Positions 47,093-55,105 of a DNA stretch of 64,000 nt are shown here, in pieces. The stretch spans positions 416,416 through 480,415 of the forward strand of contig JBBCGY010000001.1 of the NCBI GenBank assembly GCA_037200005.1, given 5' to 3'. The stretch's first letter is position 1, and each line of letters begins with the position of its first letter. The notes below the pieces were generated by a model that saw only the letters and a program-made list of their open reading frames with translations, did not search any database and had not been told where the DNA came from. Both the position numbers and the translations under genes were made by a program. The stretch comes from Alphaproteobacteria bacterium. GTDB lineage: Bacteria > Pseudomonadota > Alphaproteobacteria > UBA9219 > RFNS01.

Positions 47093-47183
47093 CTTAAAAA
47101 CCGTAACAAAGCCCTGTCGACTTTTTGTTTATTTCCAAAACGCTGCATGACAGATGCGGCGGGGCGTTGTTACGGTTTTTAAG
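47093..47183. repeat. near-perfect 22-bp inverted repeat, terminator-like or MITE-like
   Basis: CTTAAAAACCGTAACAAAGCCC (47093-47114) and its complement at 47162-47183, one mismatch, 47-bp centre with a nested hairpin (CGCTGCAT/ATGCGGCG). A-run, stem, T-run symmetry fits a bidirectional terminator after the methyltransferase gene; terminal arms of a miniature element are the alternative. Confidence 0.7.
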
Positions 47184-47268
47184 CGGACTGACTATATATC
47201 TACTCAACCATTCCCGTCATAACAAGCAGGCACCGTCGCGAAACCGGCGGCGGCATTCTTAGAGTGGT

Positions 47269-47955
47269 CTACAAGGAAAATTTCTGCGGGGGTTCAAAAG
47301 AGGGAAGGTACTCGACATTGGCGTCGAATATTTCGTGGCGCGTGAGCGTAGTCTGGCCTTTGACGTAAAGACTCGCTTTGCCGACCTTGGCGACATCGCC
47401 GCTCGCCGTCACCACGGCGAGCATGCGGCCGCCATTGGCCAGTTGCAGTCCCCAGCTTTCGGGCATGCTGCCCAAGGCGCCGTGAACGAAAATGACGTCG
47501 AAGGGCGCATGATCCGGACAGCCCGCCTCGAAAGGCGTCTGAATGAAGGTGGCGGTGCGGCCAAGGCGGGTCAGGTTGGACTCCGCCGCGCTCAACAGCT
47601 CGGCATCGGCATCGATGGCGAAAACCGCGTTGCTCAGATAGGTCAGGATCGCCGTGCCGTAGCCCGTATTGCAGCCGATTTCGAGGACGCGATCCTGTGG
47701 CCGGATCGCGGCGGCTTGCAGCAATTTGCCCATGACCATCGGCTCGAACAGGAAACGCCCCGGCGCGACTTCGATGTCTTCGTCCATATAGGCGGCAAGG
47801 GCCAGGCGCTCGGGCACGAATATTTCGCGGGGCACGTCTCCGAACGCGGCAAGCACGGCTTCATCCGTGACCTGGTTCGGGCGCAGCTGGCTGTCGATCA
47901 TATGCTGCCGCTGATCGGCGAAATCGAAGGGAAATGCTTCTGCTAACACTGTCAT
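47269..47955 (-). CDS. protein-L-isoaspartate O-methyltransferase-like protein
   Basis: 228 residues. RQHMIDSQLRPNQVTDEAVLAAFGDVPREIFVPE opens the PCMT domain; the SAM-binding motif I is LEIGCNTGYGTAIL near residue 92, then FDVIFVHGALG. This is the tolC-linked PCMT variant of alphaproteobacteria. Family membership is firm; repair of isoaspartyl proteins is inferred. Upstream of the rhodanese gene on the same strand. Confidence 0.88.
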   Translation of the reverse strand: MTVLAEAFPFDFADQRQHMIDSQLRPNQVTDEAVLAAFGDVPREIFVPERLALAAYMDEDIEVAPGRFLFEPMVMGKLLQAAAIRPQDRVLEIGCNTGYGTAILTYLSNAVFAIDADAELLSAAESNLTRLGRTATFIQTPFEAGCPDHAPFDVIFVHGALGSMPESWGLQLANGGRMLAVVTASGDVAKVGKASLYVKGQTTLTRHEIFDANVEYLPSFEPPQKFSL

Positions 47956-48133
47956 GATGTCTGCCCGTTTAGATGAGTTTAGGTTAATGAATGGTTATCA
48001 TGATACGCCGTTTTTCAGCGTGTCACAATCTTTGTATAATCGCGCCTGGAGGCACGGTAATAACTTGATTGCAAAACGAAAACTGGCGACTTGACCATCA
48101 TGCGCGGGTAAGCCTAATTTGACGCCCTTCCAA

Positions 48134-48207
48134 GGTGCGGTGGCAGAATGGCTATGTAGAGGACTGCAAATCCTCGTATGCCGGTTCGATTCCGGCCCGT
48201 ACCTCCA
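48134..48207 (+). tRNA. tRNA-Cys (anticodon GCA)
   Basis: Acceptor GGTGCGG/CCGTACC with one G-U pair, anticodon stem GAGGA/TCCTC with loop CTGCAAA (GCA), T-loop TTCGATT, discriminator T and encoded CCA. Decodes UGC/UGU. Confidence 0.95.
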
Positions 48208-48242
48208 TTTTCCTGCCCCCTATTTCCCGAATGATTTTAACC

Positions 48243-48257
48243 TTAAGCCATTGTTAA
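48243..48257. promoter_or_regulatory. CtrA-type box TTAA-N7-TTAA
   Basis: Perfect TTAA-GCCATTG-TTAA, 100 bp before the small gene at 48358 that precedes dotA. In the same AT-rich gap after tRNA-Cys. Confidence 0.55.
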
Positions 48258-48357
48258 TTAGGCGTATGCGAAGCTGGATGCTCGCAGGCCGAGTGTTCCA
48301 TTCCATGGTATTCCCCGCCTGAACAGGAAAGAAAACCGGGCTGACAGGGATAATTTC

Positions 48358-48648
48358 ATGGCCGAAAGCATACAAGGAAACGGGCAAGGAAACAGGGGCA
48401 AGTTTCAAAATCTGCATCTCGCGCGCGGGCAAAACGTCATGCGCTCCCACGGCACGTTCGACGCCATCGTCCGTCTGGCGCGACCGGAATATCGCCCGTC
48501 TTACATGAAAATTCTCGGCCAGTTCTCTCCCGGCTTCATGCGCGCCGAGATCGATTATACCGCTTTTCCCGAAGCGACGGCCGACCGCGACGTTCTGGCG
48601 GTCGAGCTGCGCGCCTATCAGTCGCAGGCTCCGGCCGGGTTGCAATAA
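48358..48648 (+). CDS. uncharacterised small protein upstream of dotA
   Basis: 96 residues, no signal or TM. A polar Gly/Asn/Gln-rich opening, then SHGTFDAIVRLARPEYRPSYMKILGQFSPGFMRAEIDYTAFPE. A weak CAGGGA site precedes the ATG. It ends 58 bp before the likely start of dotA and is probably in its operon. I do not recognise the family; a Dot/Icm-related or chaperone role is only a guess by position. Confidence 0.6.
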   Translation: MAESIQGNGQGNRGKFQNLHLARGQNVMRSHGTFDAIVRLARPEYRPSYMKILGQFSPGFMRAEIDYTAFPEATADRDVLAVELRAYQSQAPAGLQ

Positions 48649-48706
48649 GTCATTGCATGAGGCGGAGCCGCTAGTCTTTAACTCCGCGCCAGCGCCCGTG
48701 ACGCCC

Positions 48707-51319
48707 ATGTTCCTGCCCGCTCTCCTTATCGCCGCGCTGCTTCTGCCCGCGCTTCCCGCCCATGCCGAGGGCATGTTCGAGCTGTCCGGCAAGCCGCTGG
48801 ATCTGGCGCAGGCGGTCCTCGATTTTCTGTTCAAGGGCAAGACGGAATTTTTCGACAACGAGGCGGCGCGCGAACTCCATAACGCCCTTCGCGCCATCTT
48901 CGGCTATTACAGCGGCGCCGTGATGGTCGTGGCGGTGTTCATCGTCATCTATCATATGATCGTCATGGTCGGCGAAACCGCCCATTACGGCGTGCCGATG
49001 GGCAAGCGCGACAAGCAAATGTGGATGCCGGTGCGCCTCGTGCTGGCGCTGGGCCTGCTGGTGCCGATCGGCGGCTTCAACAGCGCCCAGTTTCTGATGA
49101 TGCAAATGGCGCGCTGGGGATCGTCGCTGGCCAGCAATGCCTGGGATACGTTCGCCAATACCGGGCAGATCAGGAAACTGACGCTGCACGGTTCGGCGCT
49201 CGTCGATCCTACGGCCACGATCGCCAATCTCGTCGCCATAGGCATATGCGCCAAATCATACGAATTGGTCGATTCCACGCTGTCGGCCGACAAGCTGCAA
49301 GCCGTCGTCGTTAAAGATAATTTCTTCAGGATAAAAGAAGAAAAAGGCCAGCCGGTTTCGCGCACCCTGTACCAGACTTATCTCGGCGCGACCCCGGCCA
49401 TTCCTGTCGATTGCGGCAGCGTGACGTGGCTGGAGCGCCCTGCGGCGCTTGAAAATACGGCCATCGGAAAGCTGTCGGGGCTATTCTCGCGGGCCCATCT
49501 GGAATCGATCCATGCCGTCGAAGAGCGCGCGTTCGATCTCGGCGGCAGGCTGGCGCTCGGATCGCTGGGCGTCTATGTCAGCGCCCCGGTCGGCGTCGTC
49601 GAGGCCTTCGCCGGTCTCGTCGGCGACTACCGGACGCATTTCGTCGCCGCGCTGCAAACCGGCGGCGTCGATGTCAATCGCCGTTACGGTTTCAGCGTCG
49701 TCAGCCAGGATGAAGTCACCCTGCCGGGAACGTATGGATGGCTCGCCGCCGGGGCCACCTTTCAGAAATTCGCGTTGACCGACACCGGGCTGATGACTCC
49801 GGAATTGGCCGCGCCGGTCGTAAGCTTTACCTATCCGTCCCATGCCGGAGCCAGCGACCGGGCGACGGCGCAAATCGCCCGCGCCTTGTCTTTCACGCGG
49901 CTTTTGCTTGCGCGCTACGATTCCAACGAAGCGGCCAGCATCTGGTTTAATCCCGACATCGATCACGGCAAGGGGCCGTTCAAGCAAGCGCTCGCGCTCA
50001 CGGCGGCCGTCCTGGCCCATGACGCGCAGGAGGACGGCAGCCGCCAGATTCTCGACTCCGGCATCGACGCGGAAAAAACCGGAAATCCGGGCGTCTTTCA
50101 GCCCATCGCGATGGGGTTCCGTTCGCTCGATCTGGCCGACAGATTTTTAGCCGCCGCCGAATGGTCGCCGCGCGCCAGCGGCTCCACCTTCGGCCCGGCG
50201 CTGCTGTTCGCCGATATGGCCAAAGCGGTCGCCGAGGCTTTTTACGCCATCAGCTCCCGCTCCGATGCCATGCAATTGCCGCTCCCGCCGGTCATAGACC
50301 ATATTGACCGCCCCGCCGATTTCGCCCGTTATCTTCTGGTGGCGATCGCCGCCGCGCTGCTGATTCCCGGCCTGCTGCTGGTTTTCGTCCTGCCGCTCAT
50401 ACCGCTGGTCAAATTCGCCATCGGCGGCGTCATATGGCTGATCGCCATCGTCCAGGGACTGGCGGCGGCGCCGATCTGGGCCATGACTTTCCTCTCGCTG
50501 CGCGGCGACGATCTGATGCCGCAAACCTCGCGGCTCGGCCTCGCCCTGATTTTTAATATTTTCCTGCGCCCGATCCTGATGATCGTCGGCTTCATCGCCG
50601 CCATCATGCTGATGCATGTCGGGTTCGGCGTGCTGCAGACGGCGCTGCAGATTTTTTCGTATGACGGTCTGCAATCCAGCCACAGTCTCTACTCGCTCGG
50701 CTCGCTAGCGCTGCTGATCGCCAACCTGACGCTCAGCTTCGGGCTTGCCAATGCCAGCATGAAATGCATCGACCTGTTGCCGGAGATGACCTTGCGCTGG
50801 CTGGGGTCCGGGGCGCTGGGCACCGGGGCCGGAGGTGAGGAAGGGGCGGGAGCTTCTCAGGCGGGCGCCAGCGGAACCGCCGCCGCCACGGCCGCCGCGG
50901 CGGAAAGCGGCGCCAACGGCAATGGAACGGGAGCCGGAGGAGCCTCCGGCGGCGCGGGGGGAGGCGGCGAGGCAGGCGGAGGCCAGCAGCTATGGCAGAG
51001 AAAATTGCTGTCCGTTCTCGAAAATCTGGCGGGCCAGAGCGATAGAAGCAGCGGCAAAACGGGCCAGCTTAATCCCAGCATGTTCCCGCAAATGCCGGAT
51101 AAAGCCGATTTGCTGACGACGAATAAACCCCCCAGCCTGGGCACGGCATCGATCGTAACGGTAGGAACCGGCAAGCCCGGCAATGACGGCAAGGCGGCGC
51201 AGCCCGGCGCGCAACCGGGCGCCATGCGCCATCTCGGTCATACCGATCGGCGCGAGCCGACGGCGAAATTGCCCGCCGAAACCATCATCGAACCCAAGGG
51301 GCCGGAGGATAAAAGCTAG
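48707..51319 (+). CDS. dotA: DotA/TraY-like integral membrane protein
   Basis: About 870 residues. Start chosen at 48707 because a clear signal follows (LPALLIAALLLPALPAHA); an ATG at 48653 would add 18 polar residues. TM near 60-85 (AVFIVIYHMIVMVG) and 105-125 (RLVLALGLLVPIGGFNSAQFLMMQM), a periplasmic domain of about 400 residues, a cluster of TM (LLIPGLLLVFVLPLIPLVKFAIG...), and a Gly/Ala-rich tail of over 100 residues. This layout matches DotA/TraY of type IVB secretion or IncI-type conjugation. No other dot/icm gene is visible here. Confidence 0.82.
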   Translation: MFLPALLIAALLLPALPAHAEGMFELSGKPLDLAQAVLDFLFKGKTEFFDNEAARELHNALRAIFGYYSGAVMVVAVFIVIYHMIVMVGETAHYGVPMGKRDKQMWMPVRLVLALGLLVPIGGFNSAQFLMMQMARWGSSLASNAWDTFANTGQIRKLTLHGSALVDPTATIANLVAIGICAKSYELVDSTLSADKLQAVVVKDNFFRIKEEKGQPVSRTLYQTYLGATPAIPVDCGSVTWLERPAALENTAIGKLSGLFSRAHLESIHAVEERAFDLGGRLALGSLGVYVSAPVGVVEAFAGLVGDYRTHFVAALQTGGVDVNRRYGFSVVSQDEVTLPGTYGWLAAGATFQKFALTDTGLMTPELAAPVVSFTYPSHAGASDRATAQIARALSFTRLLLARYDSNEAASIWFNPDIDHGKGPFKQALALTAAVLAHDAQEDGSRQILDSGIDAEKTGNPGVFQPIAMGFRSLDLADRFLAAAEWSPRASGSTFGPALLFADMAKAVAEAFYAISSRSDAMQLPLPPVIDHIDRPADFARYLLVAIAAALLIPGLLLVFVLPLIPLVKFAIGGVIWLIAIVQGLAAAPIWAMTFLSLRGDDLMPQTSRLGLALIFNIFLRPILMIVGFIAAIMLMHVGFGVLQTALQIFSYDGLQSSHSLYSLGSLALLIANLTLSFGLANASMKCIDLLPEMTLRWLGSGALGTGAGGEEGAGASQAGASGTAAATAAAAESGANGNGTGAGGASGGAGGGGEAGGGQQLWQRKLLSVLENLAGQSDRSSGKTGQLNPSMFPQMPDKADLLTTNKPPSLGTASIVTVGTGKPGNDGKAAQPGAQPGAMRHLGHTDRREPTAKLPAETIIEPKGPEDKS

Positions 51320-51381
51320 GCGCGATTCTCGTGGACGCTGAGCGTGACAGCGGCGGCTATGTTGGTTATTCTGCGCCTCAT

Positions 51382-51431
51382 GCTGGTTTAGCTCAGGGGT
51401 AGAGCAACCGCCCCGCGCGCGAAAGCGCGCA
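51382..51431 (+). pseudogene. truncated tRNA-Thr copy (5' half) with GAAA-capped hairpin
   Basis: From 51382 the sequence matches the 5' half of tRNA-Thr (51477) through TTTAGCTCAGGGGTAGAGCAACCGCC, with one change in the acceptor, then breaks into GCGCGC-GAAA-GCGCGC (51415-51430). No 3' half exists, so it cannot make a tRNA. It is a duplication remnant. Confidence 0.8.
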
Positions 51432-51476
51432 AACTTTATTATGCAAGGCAGTTGCGGTAAGTTATTCGTTGGATAT

Positions 51477-51551
51477 GCCGGTTTAGCTCAGGGGTAGAGC
51501 AACCGCCTTGTAAGCGGTAGGTCGTGAGTTCAAATCCCACAACCGGCACCA
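51477..51551 (+). tRNA. tRNA-Thr (anticodon TGT)
   Basis: GCCGGTT/AACCGGC acceptor, D-arm AGCTCAGGGGTAGAGC, anticodon loop CTTGTAA (TGT), T-loop TTCAAAT, discriminator A and encoded CCA. Decodes ACA and related Thr codons. The tail element begins right after CCA. Confidence 0.96.
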
Positions 51552-51649
51552 CGCTTCGCCCTTACGGGCTACGCGTGGCGCAGCCGCGCTTAGACCGTTA
51601 GGGCGAAGCAGTGCCCGGCGTAGTTCCGCGTAGCGGAACATAGACGGGC
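51552..51649 (+). repeat. tRNA-tail palindromic element, copy 2
   Basis: Follows the CCA of tRNA-Thr directly. Identical to copy 1 over CGCTTCGCCCTTACGGGCTA and its continuation through CGCAGCC, and again from CCGTTAGGGCGAAG to GCGGAAC; about 9 central bases differ. Same perfect hairpin GTTCCGC-GTA-GCGGAAC. It ends 30 bp before the stop of the convergent membrane-protein gene. Confidence 0.85.
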
Positions 51650-51678
51650 TGGTTCGACATGAACTTCTCTGCCTTCGT

Positions 51679-53298
51679 TCACTTCTCCGGCGATTTCGCG
51701 ACGGGGATCGCTTCAAAAACTCTCCATGTCGCCAGGCCCGGCATGATCTCTTCGATCCTCGCCCGGTTGCCGAAAGCGGTCTGCATCGACGCCCGGCTGC
51801 ATAAGCGGCCTGCGCAGATATTGTATAATCTCCGCTTCGTGGCTGCCGAGAGGTCGAGCAGCGCCGCCGCCTCTCCTGGAAGGATCGGCAGCGGTCTTTG
51901 GTCTTCGGCCATGTAAGGCTCGGTATAGGTGACGAGCTGATTTTTCGGCCCGTACAGCGCCTGGATATAGTAACCGCCCCATGAGGCGAAATTGACGATC
52001 GATCCCGACGCCGAATCCTCGGCATTGAAACGGGCGAAGATCGCATCCTTGTCGCGCGCCGATTCGGGGTTGACCGGCATCTGGGTCAGGAAAAGCGCGC
52101 AGGCGAGATTGAGCGCGCAGAAAAATCCGGCGGCGGCAAGCATGGCGGGCGGTTTGAGCCGCGCCAGCGCATCGTTGAGCAGCGCCAGCAGCGGCACCCA
52201 TAAAAATATGAAATGATGGCCCGCCGAACTGTTGGGCGTGAGCAGCAGGCATAGCGCTCCCGCGCCGAACGACAGTGCCAGTAAAAGCGCGCGGCAGCCG
52301 TCCTTATCCCTGTTTTTCCATGCGACGGTTAAGCAAAAAGCCATGAAAGAAAAAATTCCCGCCTGAAGCAGCATGGGGAACGCTTCCGCCGCGTCGAGGA
52401 CAAAATATTTATGGGCGAAGAACGGCCAGAACAGCATGGCCTGGGCGAAAGCGCCAAGCCGGCCGGCGAAAGGAACCGGACTCCCCTCCGCTATTTTCAT
52501 CAACCATTCGAGATAGGTATTTCCCGCCGTGTTCGTCGACAGCAGCCAGAACATGATCCCGGCGAAAGCCAGCGCGAGAAAAGACGCGATGGGCGCGCGC
52601 GCCGTTTCCAGCCTGCGCGTCAAGCCTCTTAAGTCGCGTTCGGCATCGCCGCCGTTTCCGTCCCCGGCGGCAAAGGCCAGGCAGAACAAGATGAAGGACG
52701 GCAGCAGGAACAGGAAGAAAATCTTCTCCTCCACCCCGAGAAAGACCAGCAGCGCCAGCAGCGCCGCATAGCCGTGGCGCGGCAGCGGCGGGCCGGACCG
52801 CATCATCCGTCTGAACAAAAGCGCGCCGAGCGGGAAAACCAGCGTCGCGAAACTCACCGGCCCGGTATCATGGACGAACTGGATCGTGAACGGGAAGAAT
52901 GCCAGCGTCAGCGCAAGGCTCAATCGCGGATTGACGGCCAGCCTAGCGAGCAGAAACGCGAAGCCGCCCAGAAAAGCCAGCCCGAACCCATATTGCCCGG
53001 CGGGCGAGTGGAAAAGAAAATAAACCGGCGCGTAAAGGACGGAATGAAAAATCCCGACATAGAATTCCGAACGCGTCACGTAAAAGCCCAGCGGCGTCGT
53101 CAGATCGTGCCGGGCGTTGCAGGCCTCGCGGAAGACATGCTGGGGCGCGAACGGATAATCGAAGCAGGCCAGGACGTGATAAATCCCGGCTTCGTCCATG
53201 TTCATCGGCACGAAAAAGACCGCGAAGCCCGCCAGCAGGACAAAGGCGGCGGCGCACAGCCCCATCGCGAAACGTTCGGCTTCTTTTGCGGCGTTCAT
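51679..53298 (-). CDS. polytopic membrane protein, glycosyltransferase-39-like
   Basis: 539 residues with about 10-12 TM segments. An acidic first loop MNMDEAGIYHVLACFDYP resembles the Asp/Glu-containing loop of GT-C glycosyltransferases (PMT/ArnT type), and the soluble C-terminal part has IVNFASWGGYYIQALYG. No sure catalytic motif beyond this. It follows an epimerase gene by 1 bp, supporting a surface glycan role. A pure transport or anchoring function is possible. Confidence 0.6.
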   Translation of the reverse strand: MNAAKEAERFAMGLCAAAFVLLAGFAVFFVPMNMDEAGIYHVLACFDYPFAPQHVFREACNARHDLTTPLGFYVTRSEFYVGIFHSVLYAPVYFLFHSPAGQYGFGLAFLGGFAFLLARLAVNPRLSLALTLAFFPFTIQFVHDTGPVSFATLVFPLGALLFRRMMRSGPPLPRHGYAALLALLVFLGVEEKIFFLFLLPSFILFCLAFAAGDGNGGDAERDLRGLTRRLETARAPIASFLALAFAGIMFWLLSTNTAGNTYLEWLMKIAEGSPVPFAGRLGAFAQAMLFWPFFAHKYFVLDAAEAFPMLLQAGIFSFMAFCLTVAWKNRDKDGCRALLLALSFGAGALCLLLTPNSSAGHHFIFLWVPLLALLNDALARLKPPAMLAAAGFFCALNLACALFLTQMPVNPESARDKDAIFARFNAEDSASGSIVNFASWGGYYIQALYGPKNQLVTYTEPYMAEDQRPLPILPGEAAALLDLSAATKRRLYNICAGRLCSRASMQTAFGNRARIEEIMPGLATWRVFEAIPVAKSPEK

Positions 53299-53299
53299 G

Positions 53300-54337
53300 T
53301 CAGCTCAACCATTTCAGCAGGCGTATGATCCCCATCTTGGCGCTTCTTCGGTGCGCCGAAACGCCGGTGCGGCGATTGATCTCGCCGCGATTCGCCGCAT
53401 AATAACGGTAAGCGAGCCACAACATGTCCTCATTCGTCAATGTCGGTTGCCAGCCGAGGGCGGCCTTGATCTTGCCGGTCGCGAAGACGAAATCCTCGGC
53501 GATCATCTTGTATTGGTACGGCCCCAGCGGCGAAAGACCGAGATGATAGGCGGCGCGCATGGCAAGCAGCGTCGGCGCGCGCGGCAGCGAGGCCACCCGC
53601 GCGCCGGTTCCCGCGCGCTCGATGACATGCTGGTAAACTTCGCGGAAGGATTTGACGTCGTCCGACCCGACATGGAACAGATCGGAGGCTCCGGCGCTGG
53701 CGCAGAGCAGGCAGGCATCGGCCAGGTCCTTGGCATAGATGAACTGATAGCGATTGCGTCCGCCGCCGACGACCCAGACCTTGCGGCCCTCCAAGATGAA
53801 ATCGAACAGGATCGTCAATAACCCCAGCCGCCCTTCGTCGAGGATGGTGGGACAGCGGAGGATCGCGACATTCATGCTGCCGCGATAGCTCTCCAGGATT
53901 TTCTCGCCCTCCCATTTGGAGCGTCCGTAAATCTCCACCGGCGCGGGCGGATCGCTTTCTTCCACCGGCTTGCCGAGATTATGACCCCACAGGCAATTGC
54001 TGGAGGTGAAAACCAGATTCTTCGTTCCATGTTTCCGGGCGCTGTCGGCGACAACGCGCGTGCCTTCGACATTGCTGCGCCAGAGAAAATCCTTGTCGCG
54101 GGCGACATGCGCGAGAATCGCGGCGCAGTGATAGACCGTCTCGAAACGGTGCTTCGCGAACAGGCTTTCCATCATGCCGCGGTCGGTGATATCGCCGCGC
54201 AGGGCGATCAGGCTGGGATGAGACGTGCCGTCCGGCTCCAGATCGACGCTCACGACCTGCTGGCCCTCGCGCAGCAGCCGGTCTTTCAGAACGCCGCCGA
54301 AGAAGCCTGCGCCGCCGGTGACGAGAACCGCGCTCAT
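53300..54337 (-). CDS. NAD-dependent epimerase/dehydratase (extended SDR)
   Basis: 345 residues. Glycine motif VTGGAGFFGG at the start, GDITDRGMMESLF, HCAAILAH, TSSNCLWG, and catalytic YGRSK near residue 155. Typical nucleotide-sugar epimerase layout; the C-terminal RRTGVSAHRRSAKMG is a basic extension. The substrate is not evident. Overlaps the upstream membrane-protein gene by 4 bp (ATGA). Confidence 0.85.
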   Translation of the reverse strand: MSAVLVTGGAGFFGGVLKDRLLREGQQVVSVDLEPDGTSHPSLIALRGDITDRGMMESLFAKHRFETVYHCAAILAHVARDKDFLWRSNVEGTRVVADSARKHGTKNLVFTSSNCLWGHNLGKPVEESDPPAPVEIYGRSKWEGEKILESYRGSMNVAILRCPTILDEGRLGLLTILFDFILEGRKVWVVGGGRNRYQFIYAKDLADACLLCASAGASDLFHVGSDDVKSFREVYQHVIERAGTGARVASLPRAPTLLAMRAAYHLGLSPLGPYQYKMIAEDFVFATGKIKAALGWQPTLTNEDMLWLAYRYYAANRGEINRRTGVSAHRRSAKMGIIRLLKWLS

Positions 54338-54948
54338 GGCGTTTCCTTCCGGGGGACGCCGGCATCGACGGCGCGGATATTCCGGCGCGAGACGTTGAAG
54401 GTTTCGGCTATGGCGGTATGGGCTTCATAAAAGAATCTGCCCCTGGCGGTGAGGATATAGCGTCCGTCTTTCTCGACGATGTTGCCGGTGATCAATTGCT
54501 CGTGAAGCCGTTTTTTGACCGCTTCGTCGCCGTCCACATAGCCGCGCAGGAAACTTTCCTCGAGGCCGCCCAGCGGAATGCCATCCTCTCCGGCCTGCGC
54601 CACCGCGCTGATGATATAGACCGAGATCGAGCGGTCGATGACGACGGGGATGGTGACGATAAAGCTGTAAGCGAGCAGCGCGAAACAGGCGATCGCCGTG
54701 AATTGCGTCTCGAACCGCGCGCCCGCGCCCAGCCAGCCGCGCAAGCCGGCTAGCCGCCGCATGAGAAGCGGCGCCAGGAACGCGAAAAGCGCCGTGGCCG
54801 CGGCCACGGCCTTGATCCCGTCATAGAAAACCACGACGTCGCCGTCGATCTGCCGCCACAGCGCGTATAAGATTATGAAGGCGAGGAAATAGGCCATGCA
54901 GAACAAGATGCTTGCGGCGGCGTAATCCCGGCGGTTTCTGGTCATCAT
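54334..54948 (-). CDS. uncharacterised membrane protein with a C-terminal winged-helix-like part
   Basis: 204 residues from ATG 54948 (54945 also possible). Four TM segments (ILFCMAYFLAFIILYAL; AVAAATALFAFLAPLL; FTAIACFALLAYSFIV; a last one near SISVYIISAVA), then a cytoplasmic part with VKKRLHEQLITGNIVEKDGRYILTARGRFFYEAH that looks like a small winged helix (helix, then a beta wing). First gene of a three-gene operon with the epimerase and GT-C-like protein. Function unknown. Confidence 0.65.
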   Translation of the reverse strand: MMTRNRRDYAAASILFCMAYFLAFIILYALWRQIDGDVVVFYDGIKAVAAATALFAFLAPLLMRRLAGLRGWLGAGARFETQFTAIACFALLAYSFIVTIPVVIDRSISVYIISAVAQAGEDGIPLGGLEESFLRGYVDGDEAVKKRLHEQLITGNIVEKDGRYILTARGRFFYEAHTAIAETFNVSRRNIRAVDAGVPRKETP

Positions 54949-55105
54949 GGGTTCTGCGATTCGGGGGCAGGCGTGAGACTGCGGATTCTGTACCATGGCC
55001 TCGTCAAGAGGGGCAACTAGGGTCCCAAGCCTAGATTGGCCGCATGTCCGGTTGCGAAAGCGCGCCGCCTGGCCTATGGTTCTCGCCTGACAATGAGGTG
55101 GAATC

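Noticed and set aside
47982-47998. CtrA-like box before the methyltransferase gene
   Set aside because: TTAA-N7-TTAT has one mismatch; not counted with the perfect sites.
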